Positions 24,372 through 32,920 of a stretch of 33,164 nt of DNA are shown piece after piece (the first letter of the stretch is position 1; each line of letters begins with the position of its first letter). A program made the translations under genes and the position numbers. The notes under the pieces are model-generated. The model had not been told where the DNA came from, searched no databases, and saw nothing but the letters and a program-made list of their open reading frames with translations. Origin of the DNA: an uncultured Methylococcaceae bacterium. Its GTDB lineage: Bacteria; Pseudomonadota; Gammaproteobacteria; Methylococcales; Methylococcaceae. The stretch spans positions 1-33,164 of the forward strand of contig CAIZPP010000188.1 in the NCBI GenBank assembly GCA_903934875.1. The letters are read 5' to 3'.

Positions 24372-26267
24372 TCATTTTTTTATAATCATAATAAATTTAT
24401 AGTCGGTATCTATTTGGTCTGATGGACCAAAATGACTGAAAGACTCCCTCAGATTTTTCAAATAACTCTTTGCTGATTCTTGTGTATCCAATTTATCAGT
24501 AAATAAGCGCTTGGAAGTACGGATCACAACAATTAATTCTTCGCCATAAGGTGGCCCACCCATGTACCAAGGTTTTTTTCCTGAATTATCAGTTCCAATC
24601 TTGATTGGCATACTTGTTTGGCTATCTTGCTGTCCCGAAAACATATGTAAAACTTGACCATCCTCTTTGTCAGTATGCGCAAAATAGTCTACGTATAAAT
24701 AAGCACTACTGGACTTTGGCGCAAACACTTCGACGAAAAACGGTACATCTTCCTTAAAGTTTAGAGATGGCGGGTTGGTTGATATACTTAAACCTTTGTT
24801 CTTACTATGGTATTGGTCCATCAATTCAACCGCCTCACACAACGGCCAGATGCGTTCTTTAATTCCGGATACGTCAGCCTTGAAGTCAACAATCTGATTG
24901 GTTTCTTTCTCCAATTGAAGCACATCGCCCTGCCTTTTGACATAGCCTGTCCAAGTGATGGATTTGTTGTTTTGATCAACGGTAAACTTCAAGTCCGAAC
25001 AGGTAAATTTAGCCTTGATCTGTTCAATGGCCTTTTCATCGAGCCTTGCTTCTTGGGTCGATTTGTTTAGCCCCCCTGCATTCTTAGGGTCATGCACTAT
25101 TGCCACTAGCAATGCACCTACAATTATGCCTACAAAAGAGTAAATAAACAATTGGCTTGATAGCCAGGATTCCAGTTTTGTTAGCAAGCTATAGACAGAC
25201 AGATCAATAGGTGGGGTGTTGTCTTGTATGATAGACGGGAACTTAATAACTGGTGTGGGTTCTAGAACTGGCTTCTTTTGGTCGGAAAGGCTGGGACCAC
25301 TTATGGGTTCTGGCGCACGCGTTATCACAAAAGATTGGCAGGCTTCTGATCCGGTTAGTTTTTTTTGCACGTTGTCAATTTTTGCTATTAGTCCGTCATG
25401 AGGCAAAAACCAGCCGCGCAACCAGTTGCTACTATTACAGGCTTCCAATTTTTCAACCACCTGCCTTGCGATATTAACAGCCTCCTGACCGGAATCACCT
25501 GCTGGTTGCAGCAAGCCGGTATTATAAATTTTTCTGGCCAGATGGCCCAAGCTGTAAAGATCGGCCCGGTAATCAATTTCTTGGATAGCGAGTTTGCCAC
25601 GTCGTAGTTTTTGATCTTTACTCAAGGCGGCTTTCAAGCTATGCGACTGGTAGGATGCAATGGGTTCAATGGGCAGGGATTTTTTCAATGGACGTTCGCG
25701 CGTAATCGAAAATGCGAAGTCAATTAAGCGTATCTGAGCATAGTCAATGCGGATCTGTGTATCGGGTTGGTAGGGGTAGGGTTCATAAGGTAGGCAAATA
25801 TTATCCGGTTTGATATCGCAATGGATAATACCGATTTTGTGTATCTCCCGCAAAGCGATCAAACAGGCTTTTACCAATTGCAGAAATGCATCTGCATGTT
25901 GAAAGGGATGTAACCAAGTGACACCATTGGCAAAGCGTGGTTTGACTGTCAGCCAATATTCAAGGGTGACACCAGCATCTACAGTAGTCACGGATTTATA
26001 TTTGTGCTGGTCTTGCTCATCATTGCGCACAACTTCAGCCATTTGAACGACATGCTTGAGTTCTTTTACAGAAAAATCCAATAAAAACTTGTTTTCCCTT
26101 TGCATCCAATACCCAGCATCATCAATACCCGCCGACTTGAACACTTTCTTGAATTTGCAGCGCCGCCCATCTTCCGCAGCCAAGCGTTCCACACGAACAT
26201 GCTCAAAATCGCGGATTAACGCATAAGTTGTGGCAAATGGATCAACTTTGGCAGAACTTTCGGACAT
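24372..26267 (-). CDS. PpkA-like Ser/Thr protein kinase with transmembrane segment and DUF4384-like C-terminus
   Basis: Membrane-anchored kinase of 631 residues. The N-terminal kinase domain (about 15-300) has the catalytic loop HCDIKPDN (149-156, with Asp151 and Asn156), the metal-binding LIDFAF (Asp183; DFA instead of DFG), and subdomain IX YRADLYSLG (232-240). The glycine-rich loop is degenerate, so activity is likely but unproven. After a proline-rich linker a single membrane span (about 372-392, FIYSFVGIIVGALLVAIV) leads outside. The C-terminal region (about 492-590) fits DUF4384: SLNFKEDVPFFVEVFA, SAYLYVDYF, and GEELIVVIRTSKRLF. The layout resembles PpkA of H1-T6SS, which phosphorylates Fha; the tagH and pppA partners are nearby. 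The start at 26267 has no clear Shine-Dalgarno but lies 7 nt after a CGCTGTA motif. Confidence 0.88.
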   Translation of the reverse strand: MSESSAKVDPFATTYALIRDFEHVRVERLAAEDGRRCKFKKVFKSAGIDDAGYWMQRENKFLLDFSVKELKHVVQMAEVVRNDEQDQHKYKSVTTVDAGVTLEYWLTVKPRFANGVTWLHPFQHADAFLQLVKACLIALREIHKIGIIHCDIKPDNICLPYEPYPYQPDTQIRIDYAQIRLIDFAFSITRERPLKKSLPIEPIASYQSHSLKAALSKDQKLRRGKLAIQEIDYRADLYSLGHLARKIYNTGLLQPAGDSGQEAVNIARQVVEKLEACNSSNWLRGWFLPHDGLIAKIDNVQKKLTGSEACQSFVITRAPEPISGPSLSDQKKPVLEPTPVIKFPSIIQDNTPPIDLSVYSLLTKLESWLSSQLFIYSFVGIIVGALLVAIVHDPKNAGGLNKSTQEARLDEKAIEQIKAKFTCSDLKFTVDQNNKSITWTGYVKRQGDVLQLEKETNQIVDFKADVSGIKERIWPLCEAVELMDQYHSKNKGLSISTNPPSLNFKEDVPFFVEVFAPKSSSAYLYVDYFAHTDKEDGQVLHMFSGQQDSQTSMPIKIGTDNSGKKPWYMGGPPYGEELIVVIRTSKRLFTDKLDTQESAKSYLKNLRESFSHFGPSDQIDTDYKFIMIIKK

Positions 26268-26274
26268 GTTCTAT

Positions 26275-26354
26275 TACAGCGTATTCATGTTTAAAAACTA
26301 TCTAGCACAACCATACGATTTATAAAGTAACCATCTGATGTTCAGGACACTGTA
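26275..26354 (-). repeat. Internally deleted unit A (80 bp), inverted
   Basis: On the minus strand it begins TACAGTGTCCTGAACATCAG, continues ATGGTTACTTTATA and ends TTTAAACATGAATACGCTGTA. Both ends of unit A are kept and the central palindrome is lost. Its CGCTGTA end is 7 nt upstream of the kinase ATG. Confidence 0.7.
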
Positions 26355-26478
26355 ATATAGGACTTTGCGACAATAAATCAACATCAAACCTATCCCCCTC
26401 CGGGGTCACATCAGCCAGGGGCGGATTTGTTTTAACGAAGTTCGCCCAGATAGCTCCAAGCTGATATCTTAGGACACT

Positions 26479-26528
26479 GGTTTGGGGTGTGGGCAAATTG
26501 TAAGTAGCTTTACTTCCGTGGTCGTCAA
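26479..26528. repeat. Diverged REP relative downstream of the TPR/OmpA lipoprotein
   Basis: GGTTTGGGGTGTGGGCAAAT and then GTAGCTTTACTTCCGTGGTC align with the right half of the repeat at 20753-20798 (TTGGGGTGAGGGCAAAGCG, GTAGCTTTACTACCGCAGTC). The left inverted arm is not recognisable here, so this is a partial copy. The rest of the gap 26355-26533 shows nothing clear. Confidence 0.55.
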
Positions 26529-26533
26529 TACGT

Positions 26534-27640
26534 TCATTCCGCACTGCGGCTCAACTTCACTTCCACCCTCCGGTTTAGCGTTTGCGATTCTTCGTCAGCT
26601 TCTTTAAACAAAAGCTGCCGCTTGCCCATCCCCCGTTCGGACAGTTTGTCCTTCAAGCCCGGGAATTTACTGACGAGGTAAGACTTCACGGCGGCAGCCC
26701 TTCTCTCGGAAAGATGGTCGTCATAGGCATCGCTCCCTTTGATATCGGAATGACCAACTAGCACAGCGATTTGATAGCTGTTTTGTAATTCCTGCTGCAA
26801 GAGTTTACCCAGTTCGTCTGCCTGTATCTGTCCTTCCGGCGTGAGTTCAGCACTATTGACGGCAAAAATGATGCGGATGTCCAAGGATTTCTCGTTAGAC
26901 TGAATACCACTGTGTGTGCTGCCCAAAGCAGTCGGCCCTGGATGTTTCGGGCGTTTGCTGGCTTGAGTATTAGATTTTGGTTTTGTTTCGGCGGGTATTG
27001 GCCTATGTGTTTCTTTATCGAGCATAGCTACAGTCGATGTTTGCTTAGGGATGAAGAATCCCCGTCTTTCGTCATCGGTGTCAGTTCTTTCGACTAGTGT
27101 GCCCTGATCTGTGGCTAGCCATTGCGCCTGTTCCTGTTCAATTTCTATCTCGGCTCGGAGTTTTTTGTCCATATACTCCGTCGTCATGAATGTTTGCGAA
27201 GATAACAGATTTTTGTAGGCATTTTTGATCCACGTCGGCGCCTGTTCTTTTGCACCGGCTTTTTCCAGATAGACTTGTGCTTTTGGATTGTCTGAAACGG
27301 CGACATAGGCAAGCCCAAGGTTTCCATAAGCTTCTTGCAGCAAGCCCTGCTCATTGCCCGCTTTCCGCAATGACTGTTTAAAATTCTCAATAGCTTGAGT
27401 AGGATTCCCTCCATTTAGTGCGCTTTTCCCCTGCTCAAGATATTGCTCATAATTAAGTTGGGTTTCTACGGACTTGATAATAATTGAGTTGGTTTTAGCT
27501 GACTTGGTTTCTGGAGTTGGTTGAGTGGCACAAGCACAAACTAATGCTACCATCATAGTAGGGGCCATAGCCTGCTGGAAGAACCTGTTGAGACCCTTTA
27601 ACTCTTTGTTTTCTTGGTTATGTTGTGTGGTAAGCTTCAT
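26534..27640 (-). CDS. TPR and OmpA-domain lipoprotein
   Basis: Predicted outer-membrane lipoprotein of 368 residues. A long basic N-region is followed by a hydrophobic stretch (MAPTMMVALVCAC) with Cys37 as likely lipidation site. TPR-like repeats follow at about 60-150 (YEQYLEQGKSALNGGNPTQA, EAYGNLGLAYVAV, KAQVYLEKAG). After a charged and proline-rich linker comes the OmpA domain (about 255-365) with NSAELTPEG, LVGHSDIKGSDAYDDHLSER and LNRRVEVKLSRS. It differs from the first OmpA lipoprotein in having TPRs. The ATG at 27640 is preceded by AGAG and, 15 nt away, by a CGCTGTA repeat end. A role as a peptidoglycan-anchored scaffold for neighbouring envelope proteins is inference. Confidence 0.88.
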   Translation of the reverse strand: MKLTTQHNQENKELKGLNRFFQQAMAPTMMVALVCACATQPTPETKSAKTNSIIIKSVETQLNYEQYLEQGKSALNGGNPTQAIENFKQSLRKAGNEQGLLQEAYGNLGLAYVAVSDNPKAQVYLEKAGAKEQAPTWIKNAYKNLLSSQTFMTTEYMDKKLRAEIEIEQEQAQWLATDQGTLVERTDTDDERRGFFIPKQTSTVAMLDKETHRPIPAETKPKSNTQASKRPKHPGPTALGSTHSGIQSNEKSLDIRIIFAVNSAELTPEGQIQADELGKLLQQELQNSYQIAVLVGHSDIKGSDAYDDHLSERRAAAVKSYLVSKFPGLKDKLSERGMGKRQLLFKEADEESQTLNRRVEVKLSRSAE

Positions 27641-27655
27641 TTTATTACTCTCTGC

Positions 27656-27690
27656 TACAGCGTTTTCGATACGATTTTAGTTTTTGAGGA
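27656..27690. repeat. Left-end fragment of unit A
   Basis: TACAGCGTTTTCGATACGAT matches the terminal bases of unit A; similarity fades after that and the opposite end is absent. Oriented so that, on the minus strand, CGCTGTA lies 15 nt before the ATG of the TPR/OmpA lipoprotein gene. Confidence 0.5.
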
Positions 27691-27712
27691 AATAACTAGG
27701 GATAGGTTCGCC

Positions 27713-27766
27713 CGATATTGTCTTGTTGAATTATAAATGTCGGCTAGATGGCCGACCGCAATATCG
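27713..27766 (-). terminator. Nested inverted repeats downstream of the CHAT gene
   Basis: CGATATTG (27713-27720) pairs with CAATATCG (27759-27766), and inside it GTCGGC (27739-27744) pairs with GCCGAC (27751-27756) around a 6-nt loop. It lies 18 bp beyond the stop of the CHAT protein gene. The sequence after the inner stem is A/T-rich (ATTTATAATT on the minus strand) but has no run of T, so terminator function is only possible. Confidence 0.4.
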
Positions 27767-27783
27767 CTACAACGATACTCATA

Positions 27784-30579
27784 TTACCACGACCCAACCA
27801 ATATAAACGGTGCCCAGAAAAAAGGATGGTTTAATTCCTTCACCTTAATCATTGATTGTTGCGCTTGTTGTAAGGCTTTAGCCTTGTCACCTTCATTGTC
27901 GCTCAGGTATCGATAAAAATTTTCCATGAACACTTTGGTCCCTTGGTCAGAAACAGACCACAATGCTCCTAGTGCATTCCGTGCTTTAGCTTTTATAGCA
28001 ATGCCGGAAAACCCCAAGGGTGCCCGATCATCCCCTTCGGCGGTTTTACAGGCGCTGAAGGTTACCAACTCAATTTGGTGGCCTTTAGTTGTTTTTATGA
28101 TATTCTCTATCTCATTAATATACAGAATCTCATCATAAGTCATAATAAAACTTTCCTCGGCTGTGCGATTAAAATAGCCATGCGATGCAATATGGATAAA
28201 TTCGTAATCTCCGTTTTCTATTTTATCTACCAAGTTTTTATAATTGAATGTATCATTGAGTAGTACCGTATCCTCATCTGATTTAGCTTTCAGCAAATTA
28301 ATCTCGTCTTTTAAGCAGGGTAAGGAGAGGTTTTCTACCAATAAGTTATGGTATAATTCTGGGTTATCCTTCATATTCGGCTTGTCTATAAAGCCCGGCT
28401 CATTAAAAGGCCTGCGAGTTAAAGGAAACCCACAATCTCTATCAGAAAAGTCTTTTGATATAACTTTGTCAACAATTTGTTTTCTGCGAATAGCCTGTTC
28501 TAATGCCGAATTTTGAATATATTTAGGGATTTTATCTACGGAATATCTTGGCCTACTTAACCCAGCAAAAAGAGTCTTTCCAATAGCTGCGTTTTCACGT
28601 ATTTTGTTATTATAAAGTAAGCCGTTATTGACTACTACACTATAGTTTTCCGCAATGAATGAATTATCATCCTCATTATAAAATGCACTAACAGGAGCCA
28701 GCCTCAATATACCATCTGGTATATAGATGAGCTTATCAATGCCTGTTTTTTGCAGATCGCCTTGTAAAGGTTTAATCAACCATTGATAAAGCTGCTGGCT
28801 ACTTGACTTCCATTCATTATATTTTTTCCCACGGTTCAATTCCGTATTCAGTTTTAACGCTTCCTCATTAATTTTGTCAGATTTAATTTTAATAAAAGGT
28901 TTTTGCAAGATTATCGTACCCTTGCCAACACCCCAGTCATGGACAAGTAGCACTTCTAAACGGTCTTCAAGTATAATTGGATAAAGAATAGCAGTTTTCT
29001 CGGATGCTAGGCTTAGAATTTTTTTTAATTTTTGCTTTTCAAACTCAAACGAAATAGGCGAAAGTGTAGTGTAGAAGGATTGCTGCAGCGCAACGGCACC
29101 TTCAGAGCTTTGTTGTGTTAGGCAGCGGGCATTGAAATAGTCCTCTAGTTCCGACTGTTTGAGTTTTTCCATAGCATAAATGGCTTCAAGCAGTAGCTCT
29201 TGCCGGTCTTCCTGTCGAGGACGCTGACTTGCCTCGCTTAGTAATAAATTGGCCATACCACGATAAATTGGTTCCAAGGTTTTGCTGTAATAGGATGTTC
29301 CATCAGGATAAGTTACTGGAATGTTATTTCGAACTTGGTCCACATAATAAATTGCCCGTCTATAGGTTAGTTTAGCCTGCTCTACTTGGCCTTGTACTTG
29401 TTGCAGATGTGCTAATTTAAATTGCCAACGCATGGTTAAATCATGAGCATTTGCTTCTATTGCATGTTCGATTGCTAATAAGATTTGCTCAACCGCTTTT
29501 CCTTGATTATATTTTTGTTCGTCTTTTTCTGCATCGGTCATTTTTTTATCTGTCAAATCGGCTTTATCCTTGATTTTACTTTTGCGTTCATAATAAATAG
29601 CCAAAAAACCTTCTCGCAGGGATTGTGCGTGCAGCATAAATGGATCGGCTGAATTTTGTATATTACAACGCGCTTGTTTAGCTAGATTAATGGTACTTTC
29701 AGCATAATCCTGACCAAATTGAACGAAATCCTCTGTCTCTTGGTTTATCGGTTGTTCATTATTGTTGATAATATCAACAAGTTGGTCCATTATATTGAGC
29801 ATCAGATTGATGCGGGAAGCTTTATTGCTAACGTCACTCATCATGCATTGTAATTTTGGCAAACTACTGGGTGGCTGCTTTTCCAATTTAGTCAATGCCA
29901 GCTTTTCGCCATAACTTAATGCTAAATCCTTATTTGCACTGCTTATAATCTGGCTACCTTTTTTAAATTCATCCAATGCCTTTTCCTGATATTGTTTTTC
30001 TGAACTTAAGTGTTGTATTTTTTCATCATTCTTTCCATCTTTTTCGTCGTTTTTAACTTCTACTGCCATGTCTTGGGACAAGCTTGCATAAACTAAACCG
30101 AGATATGCTTGAATGCGAACTTGCAACTCTGTATTATTTGCTTTTTTTGCCAACTCTAATGCGAGTTCTAGTCGGGCTTCGGCAAAACCCGTGTATTCGG
30201 GGTCAAGCACATTGGTTTGCCCTGGCACTGTGTAGCGTTGATTCTCTTCACTTGATGTGGATTTTTGGCTAGTCTCACCAATGGGATCGGGCTTCTTCTC
30301 AGGCTTGGGCTGCAAATAATGCATGAGATATAAGACATAGCCCGAGGCGCTGTGGATTTCAGCCAGTTTTGACTCATTGCCTTGTCGTTTAGCTTCTTCT
30401 AAAGCCTTATCAAACTCAAGCAAAGCAAAACTATAATTTTTTCCCGCTTCTATAGCAGCATAACCGCGCACCAAAGGCGATTGATTAGTCGTGACAGTCG
30501 GTATTGTAGAGCAGCCTGCGATGGCAAATGCTAAGATTAGGCAAAAACCTGAAAACAACAGTCTTAATTTCATCATCAT
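27784..30579 (-). CDS. TPR-CHAT domain lipoprotein (putative caspase-like peptidase)
   Basis: About 931 residues. The N-terminus is a lipoprotein signal ending FAIAGC, an ideal lipobox. Most of the chain is helical and TPR-like (SGYVLYLMHYL, RLELALELAKKANN, RIQAYLGLVYAS, WQFKLAHLQQVQGQVEQAKL). The C-terminal CHAT domain has its catalytic pair: His in IHIASHGYF (about 800) and Cys in FSACKTAEGD (TGT at 28048-28050), then GALWSVSD and the end FWAPFILVGSW. CHAT proteases are caspase relatives; bacterial ones are activated by partners that bind the TPRs, and their substrates are seldom known. A predicted lipid anchor would place it in the envelope. Candidate starts are ATG 30588, 30579, 30576 and 30573; I use 30579 because it sits 8 nt after CGCTGTA, matching the kinase and tpsB genes. 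Richer in A/T codons than the T6SS genes. Confidence 0.88.
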   Translation of the reverse strand: MMMKLRLLFSGFCLILAFAIAGCSTIPTVTTNQSPLVRGYAAIEAGKNYSFALLEFDKALEEAKRQGNESKLAEIHSASGYVLYLMHYLQPKPEKKPDPIGETSQKSTSSEENQRYTVPGQTNVLDPEYTGFAEARLELALELAKKANNTELQVRIQAYLGLVYASLSQDMAVEVKNDEKDGKNDEKIQHLSSEKQYQEKALDEFKKGSQIISSANKDLALSYGEKLALTKLEKQPPSSLPKLQCMMSDVSNKASRINLMLNIMDQLVDIINNNEQPINQETEDFVQFGQDYAESTINLAKQARCNIQNSADPFMLHAQSLREGFLAIYYERKSKIKDKADLTDKKMTDAEKDEQKYNQGKAVEQILLAIEHAIEANAHDLTMRWQFKLAHLQQVQGQVEQAKLTYRRAIYYVDQVRNNIPVTYPDGTSYYSKTLEPIYRGMANLLLSEASQRPRQEDRQELLLEAIYAMEKLKQSELEDYFNARCLTQQSSEGAVALQQSFYTTLSPISFEFEKQKLKKILSLASEKTAILYPIILEDRLEVLLVHDWGVGKGTIILQKPFIKIKSDKINEEALKLNTELNRGKKYNEWKSSSQQLYQWLIKPLQGDLQKTGIDKLIYIPDGILRLAPVSAFYNEDDNSFIAENYSVVVNNGLLYNNKIRENAAIGKTLFAGLSRPRYSVDKIPKYIQNSALEQAIRRKQIVDKVISKDFSDRDCGFPLTRRPFNEPGFIDKPNMKDNPELYHNLLVENLSLPCLKDEINLLKAKSDEDTVLLNDTFNYKNLVDKIENGDYEFIHIASHGYFNRTAEESFIMTYDEILYINEIENIIKTTKGHQIELVTFSACKTAEGDDRAPLGFSGIAIKAKARNALGALWSVSDQGTKVFMENFYRYLSDNEGDKAKALQQAQQSMIKVKELNHPFFWAPFILVGSW

Positions 30580-30587
30580 ATTTTCCA

Positions 30588-31102
30588 TACAGCGATTTAA
30601 ACATCAAAGAGTTACTTGATAATTGGTATGTTAGCGCGAGATATTTGGTTACAGCATTTTCAACATCAAAGAGTTACTTGATAGCTGGAATGAAATGGCA
30701 AGATATTCAGTTAACTTGAAACATTAGCTGAATATCATTTATTAGGTATATTTTAAAGATTAAAATGCTGTACATAAAGATTTCTCCAGCTTCACATACC
30801 CTTTTCAGAAATGTATGCCAACCAATCATTTAAACGCGTAGAATAATTCACTTATGGGCTTCCCTCAACGCGGTAAGGCGCAACAGGAATGTTCCGTTGC
30901 TTTGGCAACGTCTTTTGTTGACCGTCAAAACGGCCTATGTGCCATTTTTTTCACCGCTAGTAGTCCCGATTTGCATTTATGTACAGCGTTTTTTCTTAAC
31001 AACGAAAAATAATAAAGGACACTCATTCAAACTATCCTGTGTGTCTGTGCTTTGCAAAATGATATAGCCAACAAGTAATTCTTCGATATTAAAAACGCCA
31101 TA
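30588..31102 (+). repeat. Mosaic palindromic element copy 3 (partial A plus A-B-C)
   Basis: A truncated unit A (30588-30649, TACAGCGATTTAAACATCAA onward) breaks off at GATATTTGG, and a complete unit A (30650-30772) begins right there with TACAGCATTTTC. Unit B (30773-30981) and unit C (30982-31102, ending TTAAAAACGCCATAA) follow. The layout suggests one unit inserted into, or was duplicated within, another. The element fills the whole gap between tpsB and the CHAT gene, with no ORF of interest. Confidence 0.85.
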
Positions 31103-31112
31103 AGCTATTGTA

Positions 31113-32912
31113 TCAAAAAACCTTAAAGTTTACTTGAAAATTGACTCCATTGTCTTGTAAGTCATAAGGAGTGCCAGTATTCAGGGGGTAACTAGTCAGT
31201 CGCTCGGCCCAATACAGCGATGCAGACAGGCTTTCTTTCGCGTCATCCAACACTACCCACTCATTCTGCCATTCAATACCAATACCGGTTGAGAACAAAT
31301 TAGTGCCGGCCTTACTATGGTCCCAAGCACCACCATAATTCAAGAAAGGCACCAGCGAAACGCTATAGGGACGCGCGGATTTATACAAAAATGGATAAAC
31401 GGGCAGATGGAATTCAAGGGCAGTGTAAAAACCCTCATCGCGAACTAAATAGTTTTGCCGATAGCCCTTTACCGTGCTAAACCCGCCAATCGCGAATTTC
31501 TCCAACGGCAATAATTGGTCATCAGATAATTGCAGGGCACCGTTGAGTAAAACATAGGCGGCAGTATCTAAGATTGAAAAGCGTCCCGCTCCTTGCAACA
31601 TCCCGTCTAAAAATCGTCCGTCACCCGTTTGCGTAGTGATATTCGCCCCTAACGCATCGACACCAACCGATACGGTGCCTTTAACATTAACCGCCCAACT
31701 ACTACCCCACAGACTGCCTTGACGGAGATAATCTCCCCAAGCGCGCACGACGGTTTCCGAGTCTACGCCATGATGGGAGCCGGGACGGTTCAGAGGCTGG
31801 CCGGAAACGGTGGTGACATCTTGGCGGATGTTGAAATTAAACCCGGCAGTTAGTCGCTGGTTGGCTTCCACAATAAACGGAAGCTTGAAACCGGCATCGT
31901 AGTTGATGATATTGCTTTTAATGTTCAATTGTTGAAAGGGTGGCTGTACCAATACGGTATTATAATTAGAGTATTGAAAGAAAGCGTGGGTGCCTTGCGG
32001 GGAAAAAGGTAAGTTCAGGGGAATGTCAACCCCGGCAAGATAGTTTTGACCACCACTAAGCTCGTTGAAGCCCAAATTGATAGTCTCACCGAAGCCAATG
32101 GGGTTGGCAACCGTGGTATTGATACGACCAGCATAACCCCCTATGGATGGCGGAGCAAAGTTATCTACGCCTAATTCAAGGGTGTAAGGACGTTTCCTCG
32201 CTACTTTCAAATCCAGTATCGCTTCGCCAGGTTTTTGTCCTGGTAAAAGTGTGCCATTCAGCCTTTCAATCAAAGGATCATTCAGCAACCTAAAATAGCG
32301 ATCTTGTAAGCCAGTCGAATTCAGGGGTTCATTAGGGTCGCCTAGCAAACGGTCACTGATATATTGCTCCATCAGTGTCGGAAACAACGGGTTCAGCATA
32401 GGCGATGGCCACCAACTCTTTTCCCATCCACTCCCTCTTACGCGCACTTCTGTTAGTTTACCCTCGATAATTTTGATGCACAATTTCCCGTCTTTGAAAT
32501 CCTGATTCTCGATTACCGCGCCGGAACTGATATATCCTTTTTCTGGATAGTTGACATACAGCAAAGTGAGGCGATAGCGCAATTGCTCCAAGTCACTTCC
32601 AGTCAGGGGACGATTTAGATAGGGGTTTGAAACCTGCTCTAATTCTTCTGTTGGGATCGTCTTATTGCCTTCAAATACGATCTTTTTAATACGAATTATC
32701 GTACCCCTGCCCCCTTTTTCAGTTGAGCCTTCCTGTGGATTGCCTGGTAAGTTCAATTTACTTTTATCTTTGGTATTCTTATCAGGATTGGGTGCTACCG
32801 AAGGAGTGTCGTTGGGAAATGGATAAGATGAGTCGTATGCAAAACCCGTGTGCAGCCAAGCGCTAAACACTGTCGCAAGGCCATACATTGTCAGTTTGAT
32901 GCTTATCTTCAT
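31113..32912 (-). CDS. ShlB/FhaC/HecB-family two-partner secretion transporter (TpsB)
   Basis: Outer-membrane Omp85-superfamily transporter of 599 residues that would secrete a large TpsA exoprotein. A signal peptide (about 1-25, ending TGFAYDSS) precedes a Pro/Lys-rich linker, a POTRA_2/ShlB-type region (IIRIKKIVFEGNKTIPTEEL, YRLTLLYVNYPEKGYISSGA, IKIIEGKLTEVRVRG) and a beta-barrel with RPYTLELGVDNFAPPSIGGY. The functionally critical loop-6 motif is STVKGYR, a variant of VRGYR. The chain ends in aromatic FQVNFKVF, as expected for barrel insertion. No TpsA gene is seen inside the window; one could lie beyond 33164. The ATG at 32912 has no strong Shine-Dalgarno and lies 8 nt after a CGCTGTA motif from the adjoining repeat. 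Confidence 0.93.
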   Translation of the reverse strand: MKISIKLTMYGLATVFSAWLHTGFAYDSSYPFPNDTPSVAPNPDKNTKDKSKLNLPGNPQEGSTEKGGRGTIIRIKKIVFEGNKTIPTEELEQVSNPYLNRPLTGSDLEQLRYRLTLLYVNYPEKGYISSGAVIENQDFKDGKLCIKIIEGKLTEVRVRGSGWEKSWWPSPMLNPLFPTLMEQYISDRLLGDPNEPLNSTGLQDRYFRLLNDPLIERLNGTLLPGQKPGEAILDLKVARKRPYTLELGVDNFAPPSIGGYAGRINTTVANPIGFGETINLGFNELSGGQNYLAGVDIPLNLPFSPQGTHAFFQYSNYNTVLVQPPFQQLNIKSNIINYDAGFKLPFIVEANQRLTAGFNFNIRQDVTTVSGQPLNRPGSHHGVDSETVVRAWGDYLRQGSLWGSSWAVNVKGTVSVGVDALGANITTQTGDGRFLDGMLQGAGRFSILDTAAYVLLNGALQLSDDQLLPLEKFAIGGFSTVKGYRQNYLVRDEGFYTALEFHLPVYPFLYKSARPYSVSLVPFLNYGGAWDHSKAGTNLFSTGIGIEWQNEWVVLDDAKESLSASLYWAERLTSYPLNTGTPYDLQDNGVNFQVNFKVF

Positions 32913-32920
32913 AGTCTGTT

